Made by a program: the position numbers and the translations under genes. From Entonaema liquescens (taxonomy: Eukaryota; Ascomycota; Sordariomycetes; Xylariales; Xylariaceae), in contig CADCSX010000025.1 of NCBI GenBank assembly GCA_902805475.1, positions 1,116,001-1,180,000 on the forward strand: a stretch of 64,000 nucleotides of DNA. Direction: 5' to 3'. The stretch's first letter is position 1. Every line of letters starts with the position of its first letter. Shown here in pieces: positions 1-12,856 of this stretch. The notes under the pieces are model-generated. The model did no database searches. It was not told the origin of the DNA and saw only the letters and a program-made list of their open reading frames with translations.

Positions 1-58
1 GTATTAGAAACATTTTAGGTTAGGCCAAAATATATCAACGTCCTAGTCTATATAACAG

Positions 59-1063
59 TTACCCTTCCTCCGGACGTATATAGCCGAACTTATCAATAAT
101 ACTCTTCGCAGGATTAATCCCGTCTTGTTTACATTGATCCATCTTACCCACGGCACGTTTCGCGAATTCTCGAACCTCTGGGCTAGCCCCGTTACTCTCA
201 GCAATGCCTTTGAATTTAACACCCCACGCAACCCACAGAGCTCGGCTGTATCTCAAGCCACCGGCCTCGACGAGTACGCGCTTCTCGGATAGTTCGAAAA
301 GAGCGTCTCCAGCATGGATGATCCACTGGGCTGCTGCAGCCGCGTAAGGCTCGTGGTGCGCCAAGTCTATCAGGATGCGGTCTTGGTGGCTTGTCGCGAA
401 TGGCGATGGCCGTCGCAGCGCGCTCAAATTATTCGTGTCTGCTATACCAGACGCCAGCAAGCGTGCCATAAAGGCAGAGAAGTTGATATAGGCGACGGCG
501 GCTCCAGGGTCATTCTCTACCTGACGCGCGCCAGTGAAATTACCTAAGTAGATATATAAGTCACAGTATCTAGATTAGAAAAGGATAGAGCAAGTACCTT
601 GGTCAAGATCCCAGAGCCATTGAGCGCAACCCTGATACCCATTATCCTTCGTGAAATTCCAGAGCACCGTCTTCCCAATCCGTCCACCACGGAACTCTGG
701 AACAGGGTCTTTAGGTAATTGTCGAAGTTCTTGGATTAGGCCTATCAGCCTGTCTTGACCTGCGTGATCAGCAGGTATTTTCATAGCTGCTCTTCCGAGA
801 CAATCCCAGAGGTATTCCATCCATCCAGCAGGATTAGGGGTACGGACAGCACCAGACTCTATCTGTTCTGCTGTCGGGCCTGGTGCCGCACTATAAGAGG
901 CATAGGCATTAAGACAGTCGTCAACAATTACTCCATGGATTCTTCTTGCTGCAGACTTCCGGGATTCCCTATTGTTGACGAGGTTCTGTAATGTACTGAT
1001 GATTTTCTTGTCCGACTCCGAGGCGCCTTCATACGATAAATCAAGAGAAATTAAAGACGACAT
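59..1063 (-). CDS. DUF3632-like fungal protein, two exons
   Basis: Two exons, 598-1063 and 59-543, flank a 54 bp intron (donor GTACTT, branch-like CTAAT, acceptor TTAG). Splicing keeps the frame and joins DLDQ to GNFTGARQ, giving about 316 residues. The start is the ATG at 1063 (MSSLISLDLSYEG) and the stop is at 59. The all-helical, tryptophan-rich make-up (WMEYLWDCLGRAAMKIP, QCAQWLWDLDQ-like segment, later AAAAAQWIIHAGDALF) and the length recall the fungal DUF3632 family, whose function is unknown. I see no signal peptide or membrane segment. The gene is intact even though it lies only about 300 bp from the AT-only tract, so the mutation process stopped short of it. The family call is from memory of the pattern; the exon structure is seen directly. 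Confidence 0.75.
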
Positions 1064-1380
1064 AACTAGCGCTTGTAATGTGATTATGACAAAGTAGATT
1101 AATCGAATTATCGCTGGGACTGAGAATTGAAAAGGAAGGCTCTTTTTACACCAAAGTTGAATAATATATCCTATGAGATGTAAGTTGACATAAGTTCACC
1201 GACGCCCAGGAGCCAAGGATGAAAATCACAGCGGTTAACGGTGCGGCTAATGCGGCGGGATGGGGCTGTGCCCACGTTTTGATACGATGAAATCCGTATT
1301 AGTGCTATTTACACAAGTTTGACGTAGCACCCCTAAAAGGATACTACGTATTAATTAAAAAAACGGGCAAGATTCGGGAT
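1064..1380. other. Intergenic stretch before the AT isochore
   Basis: About 315 bases of ordinary composition form the promoter side of the DUF3632-like gene. Composition falls steeply from about 1,340. No open frame, RNA gene or repeat was recognised here. Confidence 0.5.
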
Positions 1381-1519
1381 TTAACCGAGATTTACTCTAT
1401 ATATACGATTTTACTAAAAACTTTATATAATTTAAATATATTTTTTTTAATATATATATATTTTTTTATAATAATATTTTATAATTTATATAATTATATA
1501 ATTATGTTATATTTTTATT

Positions 1520-1790
1520 ATAATACGTATTTACGTATTAATTTGTTATAATTTTTTATATTTTATTAATTCATTATAATTATTTATATTTTAATATTTT
1601 TTTATATATTAATTTTTTATATTTTAATATACATTTACGCATTAATTTATTATAATTTTTTATATTTTATTAATTTATTATAATTATTTATATTTTAATA
1701 TTTATTTATATATTAATTTTTTATATTTTAATGTATATTTACATATTAATTTATTATAATTATTTATATTTTAATATTTATTTATTTATT
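1520..1790. repeat. 104 bp tandem repeat, about 2.5 copies
   Basis: Landmark words such as TTTACGTATTAATTT, TTTACGCATTAATTT and TTTACATATTAATTT recur at about 1,531, 1,635 and 1,739, a period of 104 bp. Intervening words (TATTTTATTAATT, TTTATATTTTAATATT) keep the same spacing. The copies differ mainly by C/T and G/A changes. Confidence 0.7.
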
Positions 1791-1980
1791 TATATATTTA
1801 ATTTAATTTACTTTTATATTATATAATTTATTAAAAAATATTTTCGTATATTTAAATTTTTATTTTTTTATTATATATTTAAATATATTTAATAAATATA
1901 TAAAAAATTAATAATTAATAATTAATTTTTAAAAAAATTTTAATTATAATAATATAATTATAAAAAGTTTTAATTATAAA

Positions 1981-2197
1981 TTAAAAATTTTAAATAAATT
2001 TTAATTATAAATTAAAAACTTTAAATAAATTTTAATTATAATGTAAAAATTTTAAATAAATTTTAATTATAAGTTAAAAATTTTAAATAAATTTTAATTA
2101 TAATATAAAAATTTTAAATAAACTTTAATTATAATATAAAAGTTTTAAATAAATTTTAATTATAAATTAAAAATTTTAAATAAATTTTAATTATAAT
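1981..2197. repeat. 31 bp minisatellite, about 7 copies
   Basis: A unit reading TTAAAAATTTTAAATAAA followed by TTTTAATTATAAA begins at about 1,981, 2,012, 2,043, 2,074, 2,105, 2,136 and 2,167. Copies differ by single transitions (aaact/aaatt, atg/ata). It lies inside the AT isochore. Confidence 0.85.
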
Positions 2198-5100
2198 TTT
2201 AAAGTTATGTAATATATAACGGTTAATTATATATATTTTTAAATTTATTTTTAATTATTTTAAAGTTTTTTTTTCTTTTAAATTTTTTTTAAATTTTTTT
2301 TTTAACATTTCTTTAAAAATAAAATTATTAATATTTTTATTTATTAAAATCTTTAAAATAATTTAAATATTGTTATATATTAATATAATTAAATTAATTT
2401 TATTAAAATTAAAAATTTTTAAATTTATTTGTTATTTAAAATAAAATGTTTTAATACGTTAATAAATATAAATAATTATTTTTTAACGGTATTTTTTAAT
2501 AATTTTATTAATTAAAAATTAATTAAATTTATAAAGTAATAAATAAATAAAAGTATTTTTTAAAAGTTTTTTTTATTAATTATTAAACTTTATTTTATTT
2601 ATTAAATTTAATTTGTTTAAGTTAATTTTTAATTTTTTAATAAATTTATTAAATTTTATAATATATATTTTTATAACGTTATTTTTATAAAAGCGAAAAT
2701 CTTTTTGTAATTTACATTAAAAATAATAATAAAATTATAATATATTATTATAATTTAAAAAAAACTTATAACAATTATATGTTTTAAAGTTTATAAGTAT
2801 TTTAAATATTACTTAAATATTAATAAACTATTTACGTAATATAACGTTTTTTTATTACCGTATTTTCTTTTTTTTTCTTTTAATAATTTAACGTTAATAA
2901 TTACGTTATTTCGTATTATTAGTAACGAAATAAAACCGGTTATTTCCCATTATAAATAATTTAATATAATTTAAAATACGTTTTCTTAATTAACATTATT
3001 ATCGTTTAATAATTATTATACGTAAATTATATAATTTTTTTATAATTGTAAATTTATTTATAATTATTATATATATAACTTTTTTAAATTTTTAATAAAT
3101 GTGTATTATAATAAAAAATATTAATATTTAATTAATTTTTAAAATTTTTAAACAAAAGTAAATAAATTTAAAAAATTTATTAATAATTTATAAATTTATT
3201 ATTAATATATATATAATTATTTAATTAATTTCTTTACGTAAAAATAAAATTATTAAACTTTTATTTTTTTAATTAAAAATAAATATTATATAATTAAGTT
3301 TATTATAATATAAAATAATTATAAAAATTAATAATAATAAATTTTAAAAATAATTTAATATTATTTATAATTTATAAAAATATATTTTATATTTATATTA
3401 AATATTTTTAATATTATTATATATAAATATGCAATTATAAATAAAGTGGTATTTAATTAAAAAATCGGTTTTAATGTAATTATATACGTTAATTTTAATA
3501 ATTTAAATAAATTATTATTAATATTTTAATTTTAATATATTAAAAAACTTAAAATTAAATAATTAAAATTTATACGTAAAATAAAATAATAAAAGAAATA
3601 TAATAATTTTTAATTTAATAATTTATTTATAAAATTAAATTATTAAATGGTTATTATAATTATTTAATATTAAAAAACGTTTTTTATTAAAGTTTTTTAA
3701 TATTATATATTAGTTAAAATATTTAAATTAATTTAAATTAATTATATTATTAATTTAATTATTTTTATTAATAATTAATATTATATTATTAATTAATTTG
3801 TTAAGTATTTAGTTTTTTAATATTTAATAATTAAGTAAAATTAAAAATAAAGTTATTATTATTTTTATAATAAAATAAGTTTTAATTATTGTAATAAATA
3901 TTTTAAAATTAAAGTTAATTAAATAAAATTTTAAAAAATTATTTTAAATTTATAATTATATTTTATTTAAATAATTGATTTTTATATTAATTTTGTTTAT
4001 ATTATATATATATTAAAGTTTAATATAATGATTTTATTATATCCGGTGTAATTTATTAAATTAACGAATAATAATGGTAATATTATAAATTAATTTATAA
4101 ATAATTAATATTAATTAACTTTAAATTTACTTAAAAATATAATAATTTTATTTTAAAAATTAAGTTATTTATTATTGTTAAATATATTTAAAATAAAAAT
4201 GTATATTATAATTAAATAAAATGATTTAATTAATAATACGTTAAATAATATTTATGTTAATATAATAATTGGTTTTAATTAATTAATAAAATTATACGTG
4301 AAAAACTATTTTTTAAAAATTAATAAAAATAATATTATTATTACCATTTTTATTATAAAAGTAAAATTTGTTATATTAATTTAAAATACGTTTATATAAT
4401 ATGTTAAAATATTTAATAACGTTTTTAATTAATTTAAATTAGTTTTTAAAAAAGGTTTAAATTATTAATTAAATTTTAATTTTAATAAAATTATTGAAAA
4501 TTATAATAAATAAAATAAAAGTAATAAATAAAAAAATAAAAATAATATTAATTAAAATTAAAACGAAAATATTAATTATTATTTTAAATATTGTAATAAT
4601 TTTAAAATTATTTATATTATTAATATATAAAAAATATTAATAAAATATATAATTTATAAATAAATAATAATAATTAATATTGGATATAAATAAAAAAAAA
4701 GAAATAATTAAAGTTTTAATGTTAAATGTTATAATTTATATAATTTTTTAAAGTTTTTATGATTTTATTTTAATTATTATATATATATATTTTATTAATA
4801 TTAATAATTAAATTTATTATGTGAATTATGCGAATTGTTTTAAATATTTTAAGTAAAATAATGTTGATAAAATAAAAAAAAATAATTTGAAATAATAATA
4901 TTTAATTAAAAAAAAAAAATAAAACGTTAAAAGAATATATTTTATATTAATAATTATAAAATTAAAATTTAAAGTTTTATTATTATTTAAATAAGTTTAT
5001 AAAATTAATTTTTAACCGAATTATATTAAATAAATATTATTAATAAAGTTTAAAATATAATAAATTTTGTAAAAATTATTAAAAATGAAATATAAATGTG

Positions 5101-6854
5101 TTTTGTTAAAAAAGTTATTTATTTTATTTTATTTTTATTTTATATTTCTTTATTTTTATTTTTTATATTTTTTAAAATTTTTGTTTTTACGGTTTTTTTA
5201 TTAAATATAATCATATATTTTTTAAATATAATAATATTTTTATTATAATTTAGATTAAAACGTTTAATTAATATAAAAAAATATTTTTTAAAATTATTAA
5301 ATTTTTATATTTTAAATTTTTTTTTAATATTTAGTAATTATATATTAATTTCTTATTATATGATATTTTATATTATTAAATATAAATTTGAAAAATTTTT
5401 AAATAAAAATAAAATAAATTTTTTAATATATTAAATATAATAAATAAAGTTTTTAATTAATATATTAATAATTTTAATTTTTTTATACGTAATTTTTATG
5501 GATTTTTATATTATAAAAATCGAAATGTATATTAATTAATAAACGTAAAAAAAACCATATTTTATGATAAAAAAATCGGTTAAATTATATTTAAAACGAT
5601 TTAATTATTAATGAAAATTTAGTTTTTATTTATTAATTAAAAATTTAAATTTCTTTTATTTTTTTATAATTAAATATAAAATAAAATAAATATCTTATGT
5701 ATAATAATAAAAGTTAAGATTTTTATTTTTTTAATTTATTAGAAAAGAATTTATTGTTTTAATAATATATTTAATAAATAAATTAAATTTTAAATTATGT
5801 AAAATTAAACTTTTTTTGATGGAAAATAATAGAAATTATTATTGTTATAAAGTTTAATTATTTATAATAATTGGTAATATTATTATTATAAGATTTATGG
5901 CATTTTTAAAATTATTAAAAATAATATTTTTATATATTATTAAAAATGTAAATAAAAAATAAATATTATATTATATTTTTATATTATTAAGTAATTTTTG
6001 TTTTTATGTGTTATTTGTTATTTTTTTAATTTTTTTATTAATTTAAATAAAAAATTTTTATATTAATTAATAAAAATTTTATAATTTTATTAAATTTATT
6101 TTTAATGTATAATTTTGGAAAATTGGTATTATTAATATAATAAAAAAAGTAAAAATATAATGTATAAATTCATTATTTTAAGTTTTATTATTTTAAATTT
6201 TAAAATTTAAAATATTTTATAAATAATTTATTATAAAAACGGGGGTTTTTAGTAAAAGGAAAACTTTTAATAATAATAAATCCGGTTTAATAATGTTAAA
6301 AATATTAAATTACGTAATTATTTTATTTTTTTTTAATTAATAAATATTCATTTTTTAAATAAAAAAATGTAATATATTAACGAATATGTTTAAAGATTTT
6401 TTAAATAATATTAAAACTTTATAAAAAAAACGAGATTAAGTTTATATTATATTATTAATATAATAAACGTTATTATGTTAAAATTTCTTTATTTTATTTT
6501 TTAAAAATTTATATATTATTATATATAATATAAACTCGTTTTTAATTATAAAAATAAAAAAACAATTAAAATAAATAAATAAAATTATAATAACGGTAAA
6601 AAAAATAATAATAAAAAATAATATAAATAAACATAAAATTTACGTAAAATAGTAAAATTTTATTAAATTAATATAAATTTTTGCAAAAAAACTTATAAAA
6701 ATATAAATTAATAATTAATATTATATATAAATATAAAATTTTAATTAATATAATAAATATATATTTAAATTTCAATTAATATAATTATAAAAAATTAAAT
6801 AATATTATAAATAAATTAATAAAAAAATTTATATTTTTATTTTATTTTCGAATC

Positions 6855-7240
6855 TTTTAAAAACTTTTAATATTATAATTTTTAATTAATTTTTAAAAAC
6901 CTTTAATATTATAATTTTTAATTAACTTTTAAAAATCTTTAATATTATAACTTTTAATTAACCTTTAAAAACCTTTAATATTATAATTTTCAATTAATTT
7001 TTAAAAACTTTTAATATTATAATTTTTAATTAATTTTTAAAAACTTTTAATATTATAATTTTTAATTAATTTTTAAAAACTTTTAATATTATAACTTTTA
7101 ATTAACTTTTAAAAACCTTTAATATTATAACTTTTAATTAATTTTTAAAAATTTTCAATATTATAATTTTTAATTAATTTTTAAAAACCTTTAATATTAT
7201 AATTTTTAATTAATTTTTAAAAACTTTTAATATTTATTTA
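6855..7240. repeat. 36 bp minisatellite, about 10 copies
   Basis: A unit starting CTTTAATATTATAATTTTT and ending AATTAATTTTTAAAAAC recurs every 36 bp (for example at 6,901, 6,937 and 6,973) through about 7,235. Copies vary almost only by C/T changes (cctttaa, cttttaa, tctttaa), which is what one-strand C-to-T mutation of a once uniform array would leave. Confidence 0.85.
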
Positions 7241-9111
7241 AAACTTTTAATAATTAAAAGCTTTTTTATAAAATATAAATTTATTTAAATAATTTCTTAA
7301 CGTTAATTTTATTATATTATAACTATTAAAATTATAAACGTTAAAAACAAAATTATATAAATAAATATTAAATTAAATTAAATATAAATATAAAAAAATT
7401 TTATAAATAATACCATTTATTTTTATTTAAACAATTTTATTAATTTTATATTTAATAATTTAACCATTTTATTTCATTTCTTTATATATTTATTAAATTT
7501 AATTAAATATAAAATATAATATTAATATTTCTTATACGTATAAAAATATTTTAATAAATTTATTTATATATTAAATTTTAAAAACTAATTTATAATTATA
7601 TATATTAATTTTCGTCCCGCATAATTAAAAATTTTATCGTAATTTATAAAACTTTAATTAAATTTCCTTTTTTTATTTTAAATAATATATTATATTTTTA
7701 ACTATTTTATTATTAAATAATAATTAATTATTAAAATATATATTTTAATATATCATTTTATAATAAATATAAAATTATTTTTTTAAAAAGTTTTTATACG
7801 TATAAAAAACTTTAATATTATATTTTTAATTTAATAATATTTAATAATTATATAAAAAAATAATACAAAAATAAATTATAATTATAATAAATAATTACGT
7901 ATTTATAATATTATAATTATTTAAATTATAATAAATATTTACATATTTATAATATTATAATTATTTAAATTATAATAAATATTTATATATTTTAAAAATA
8001 TTATAATTATATTTATTATAAACATTTATTATAATAATTATAATTATATTTATTAAAATATATATTTATATATATAATTATAATTTATAATTTAAAAAGT
8101 TTTTATAAATATTAATAAATAATTATAATTAATTTATTTTATTTACAAATTTAAATATATTACATAATAAAACTTTTTATTTATTATTAATAATTTTATT
8201 ATTTTCTTTTTTTTTAAAAACGGTTATTACGTATGTTATTATTTTTTTTTTTTATAGTAAATAACATTATTAATTTATTTTTAAAATTAATTTAAATGTT
8301 AATTTATTTTTATTTAAATATAAATTTATATAAATCCATATAATAAATTATTTTTAAATTAATAATAATAATTATAAATTTTATTAATGTAAAAGTAAAA
8401 AGTAAAATAAAAGTAAAAAATAAAATAAAAATAAAAAATAAAATGAATATTAATTTAAATATTAATGTTAATGTTAATAAAATTATTAATTTTTAATTAA
8501 TATATATATATAATATATTATATTATTAAAAACTTTATATATTTATAAAAAAATAATACATTTCGTTATTATTATAATAATAATAAATATAAATACCATT
8601 TATTAAATTAATATTTCGATTTAATATTATTATTAAAAATATTATATATTTTTATTATAAATTATAATTATTTATATATTAATTATATTAATAATTATTA
8701 ATACGTAAATAATTATAAATTTAAATATATAAAATTAAAATATTTTTTAAATTTATATTAATTATATTTTAATATAATTATATATTATAAAATTTATAAT
8801 TATTTTATTAATTAATAATTAAAAAAAGTTTAATATAATTAATATAATAGTCGTTTTTTTTAAGTTAATGGCGGAAAAAGAAATTTAATAAAAAGAAAAT
8901 ATTATTATAAAAAAAATGCGGAAAAATAATAACGTAAATGTAAACTTTTTAAACCGTTTTTTTATATAATTTAAAAAATTATATATTTATTAATTATATA
9001 AACATATTTTATAATATATATAATTATTAATAAATATATATAATAAAATATTTTTTTTATTAAAATTAAATATATTTTAAATATTATATTTATAAATTAT
9101 TTTAATTATAA

Positions 9112-9151
<40 letters not shown>

Positions 9152-9170
9152 AATAATAATAATAATAATG
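9112..9170. repeat. ATT/AAT inverted microsatellite
   Basis: About twelve ATT triplets run straight into about seven AAT triplets. Because AAT is the reverse complement of ATT, the block can fold back on itself into a hairpin. It lies inside the AT isochore. Confidence 0.85.
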
Positions 9171-10830
9171 GTAATAAATATATTTAAATTAAAAAAATAA
9201 AATTTATAAAAATTTTTTTTAATTAAAAATATGTTTAATAATTTATTTTATAAAAATAATAATAATTTAATAATTTTAAATAAAAAAAAATATTAATTAA
9301 TTAAACTATTTAACTATTTAAAAGTAAATTTAAAAATATATTATTAAACTTTTAAAATTAAATAATAAAATATTTTTCGAAATAATTAAATTTTTAATAA
9401 AATTTTATTTTTTATATAAATTAATATAAAAAATAAAATTTATATAAAATTATATCTTATTAAATATTATATAATTATTAATTAATAAATACTTTATTAA
9501 TATATTAAAAAAAAAATTAATAAAAGTAAATTTTTTTATTATTTTTTTTTTTTTTAAATTAAAGTTTATTTATTTTTTTTTAAATATAAAAAATAACAAA
9601 TTTAAAAATTATTATTAATAACTTTAAAATAATATAATTATTATAAAATTTTATTTTATATTAATATTATTAAAAAAAAAATTTAAATCTAATTTTTTTT
9701 TTTAAAAATTTTCTTAAAAAATTAAAAAAAATTATTATAAAACATAAATATTTAAATTAATTAATAAATAACATTATTATCTTAAAAATAATATTTCTTA
9801 ATTACTTAAATTAATCCCATATTATAATAATAATATTTAATCTTTTATTAATAATTATAAAAAATTAATAATATAAATAAAAAAAATAATAAATATAATA
9901 AAAATTTTAATTATTAAAAAAAATATATATATTATTTTAAATATATATATTAATATACATAATTTCATCTTTATTTTACACTTATTATAATTTAATTTTA
10001 TATAAAAAAAATAATTATTAAAAAAATAACATTTTTTAATAATAAAAAAAACTTTAATTTTTTTAATTTAATTTAAAATATATTATTTTTCTTAATTATA
10101 ATTTATTTTTAATATTTAAACTTTATTATTAAAAATTAATATATTAAATATAATATAATAAACTTTTTTTAATAAATATTTAATATATATTAATTATAAA
10201 TACGTTTTTATAATTTTAACATTATAAAATAAATTTATAAATTTATTAATATTATATAATAATTTTATAAATTATTAAATAATTTAAAATAATATTTTAT
10301 TATTATTTTTATAAAATAATAATAACATTAAAAATATAAATAATAAATTATTAACTGTTTAAAATTATAAATTTAATAGTTTTAATTTAAATTTAACTTA
10401 ATTATAAAAAAATAAAAATAATAATAATAATAATATAAAAAATAATAATAATATATAAAATAATACCGTAAATTACCCTTTTTATAATAAATTAATAATA
10501 TAATTAATAAAAAAGTTAAAAATATTTATATTTAAAAATATATTTGTAAAAAAATATTTTATTTATATAAAATGTATAAAAATAGTTTTAAATATATTTA
10601 ATAGTTAAAAATATTATTTTAATTAATATTATTTAATTTTTAATAAAAAATATATTTAAATAAAAATATTTCGGTTAAATTTTTAATTATTATTTATTTT
10701 TTTAATTAATATATAATATTTTTTTTAAAAATGTTACGTTAAACTTATGTAAATAATATTAATATTATTTAACGTTAATTTTTTATTAAAATTATAAATT
10801 TAAATATTATTAGAAAAATTTTATGTTAAT

Positions 10831-11169
10831 AAGAAATAAATAAATGGTATAAAAGAAATTCTGAATATTTCTTAAAGCGATATGAACGTATTGAACCCTG
10901 ACAGAAATACTAATTAGACGTAAAGTAATTGATGAGCCAGATATGCTATGAGAAATAAGCCTACCTCGGGATAGTACACATAAAATACAATTGGGTACTT
11001 TAATGAATGAAATAAACATAATATCAAGTACATAATGGAATCAATATCGCACAACAATTTATTTCAAAGTGACTAAATGTTTTCCTTGCCATCAGTTCCT
11101 ATGCGTATTGACCAGCTTCTCTTACAGATATTATCTCACAATTGAGATATCCTAGAATACATGCGCTTA
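10831..11169. other. Right edge of the AT isochore to the Clr5 gene
   Basis: Composition returns to normal over about 10,830-10,870. The 69-codon open frame seen on the minus strand at 10,810-11,019 starts in the AT tract and has no recognisable motif. The rest is the likely 3' flank of the Clr5 gene. Confidence 0.5.
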
Positions 11170-12856
11170 CTATGGCGGAGAGTCTGATGCATGGACATAC
11201 TCAGTTACCTCATTGAAGGCGGAAGGCCTCCATTTGGCATTATTTTTGGCTGAGCCGATATGTATGATTGCAACCATAGGGCCAGTAGTGTTGCCTGTAA
11301 GATGCGGCTCGCTCTCATCAGCCCAGATAAGGGAATCCAATTTGCGAAACATTCGAAATCGTTCTGCACGTATTTTCTCCGCCTCAACTGGTTGCTTGAT
11401 ATGTAATAAGAAGGTCTCGAGTTGGAAGAGAGACTCAAGGGTGCAATCCCGAGAGCCAGTAAGCCTTGCTGCAAACACCGAGTTCCTATAAAGATGTTCC
11501 GCCCCTTGAATGTCCCCTTTGATGCATTTGATATACCCGAGCCAGAGACAACGAAATGATTCATCCCTAGCAGCTAGTAAGCTAGGACCCAAGCGAGATA
11601 AAGCTTCTTCAGCTCTATCAAAGTACCCCTGGTCCAAATTCAATTTGCAAGTCGCCAATGCGTGCTCCAGTTTAAGTAAACCGAGTAAGGATCGGTCAGC
11701 AAAATTGTCACGGATTTTGGACAAGTGGTATTGGAGACTTTGTAATTGAACTCTAGGATCCCTATTTCTCTCAACGGCATCGAAATATTTAAGATATGCC
11801 TCGATAGTTAAGGGATGAGTCGACCCTAGCCGTGTACCATATTCTGATACACAGAGCGATAAGATACGCTCAGTAGCATCCCGCTGTTCGATAAAAGGAA
11901 TTGATACGAAACTTTTCCAGAACCTCGTAAGCGGACTCTTCTGACCATGAATTGCCATACTAAGGTCCTGACAAAATTGAAGCAATAAACTGCGTACCTC
12001 TCCACATCCGATTCGATTTAAATGGGTTGCGGTCGACAGTATTTTGGGTATAAGAATTGGTGGTGGGTTCTTAAACACTCTCACCAGCATCGAAAAGGGT
12101 GCATCGAGGGCTTTTCGAACGGTACCTGTTTGTGCATAACGAGACGCCGATAGACTTATAGTTACACATCTATCAAGCAGCGAAGTTAAGAGCCCCGAAG
12201 GCCCGCATCGTCCGTGAGTGTTCCAACAATAGCTATCCGACCAAGACCAGAGATCTGCCTTGAAAGACTCGTCAAGGTAAACGTGTAGTGCCTGAAACAT
12301 ATCCTCCGGAAAGGAGGGGACTGGGCTACGCCGTCTTACCAGAGCTGGACGCATAGGTAACGGCGAGAGTCGTCTGTTAGCTGACATGGATGAGCCTAGA
12401 GTAGGGGTCCGACAAGTCACGTCTCGAATTGCTTCTGGGTTGGGCGCTGTTCCGGCCTCAAGCCTTGCAAAGACGGAGGGATTTCGAGATAGGTATACCT
12501 GGAGGTTACCATTATCTACCTCCTTGCCCCTGATATAAAACGTAGATGGTTTGTGGTTCTTATCGCGATGCTTCTTCAAATAGAGTATCTGAAGAACTTC
12601 GTCAAATCGGAGGTTTTTGAATGCACCCCATGCTGCAAGTTTCTTCTTATACATAGAAACACTGTCTATTGTTAGCTACGTAAACCGTCTAGTCTTATCA
12701 AATAAGACCATACGTGGAGTAGAACTCATGATGCTCCTCCATATATGATTTGACATCTTCAAGCGTCTTATCTTGCTCAAGGTATAATTTCGTGATGATA
12801 TCCTGTAGCCGAGCCCAATCTTGAGTCGTAGTATGGTGCGAGTCTGGCGTATCCAT
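11170..12856 (-). CDS. Clr5-domain protein with TPR-like C-terminal region
   Basis: Exon 1 is 12714-12856 and exon 2 is 11170-12661, with a 52 bp intron (GTATGG donor, GCTAAC branch, ACAG acceptor). Exon 1 encodes the first half of a Clr5 domain (DWARLQDIITKLYLEQDKTL, residues about 14-33). Exon 2 completes it with MYKKKLAAWGAFKN. The joined protein is about 544 residues. Clr5 domains (PF14420) are fungus-specific N-terminal domains named after fission yeast Clr5 and often precede helical repeats. Here residues about 290-500 carry helix pairs of TPR/Kinesin-light-chain flavour (LLGLLKLEHALATCKL, YFDRAEEALSRLG, GDIQGAEHLYRNSVFAARL). The middle is a proline/arginine-rich linker. The role may be nuclear or regulatory, but this is inferred from the family only. 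The gene is intact although it abuts the AT isochore. Confidence 0.85.

Larger units (their letters stand above)
1380..10830. repeat. 9.4 kb AT-only isochore, probably RIP-degraded repeat DNA
   Basis: From roughly 1,380 to 10,830 the sequence is nearly all A and T, with isolated G or C every 10-20 bases, mostly in ACG/CGT contexts or in strand-biased runs. No plausible coding frame exists. Both edges are sharp, with normal genes about 320 bp away on the left and about 340 bp away on the right. In Pezizomycotina this is the usual end state of repeat-induced point mutation, which turns CpA into TpA in duplicated DNA. Minisatellites of 31, 36 and 104 bp survive inside. No transposon protein can be recognised, so the parent element is unknown. 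A short regional centromere or a heterochromatin island is an alternative role. Mitochondrial origin is unlikely because no mitochondrial gene, tRNA or rRNA is visible. Confidence 0.85.

Noticed and set aside
1380..10830. Mitochondrial insertion as the source of the AT island
   Set aside because: No cox, cob, nad, rRNA or tRNA-like segment was seen, and the strand-block pattern of residual G and C fits RIP better.
10810..11019. 69-codon minus-strand open frame at the right edge of the AT island
   Set aside because: It begins in AT-only DNA, is rich in Ile/Ser/Phe as random AT sequence would be, and shows no motif.
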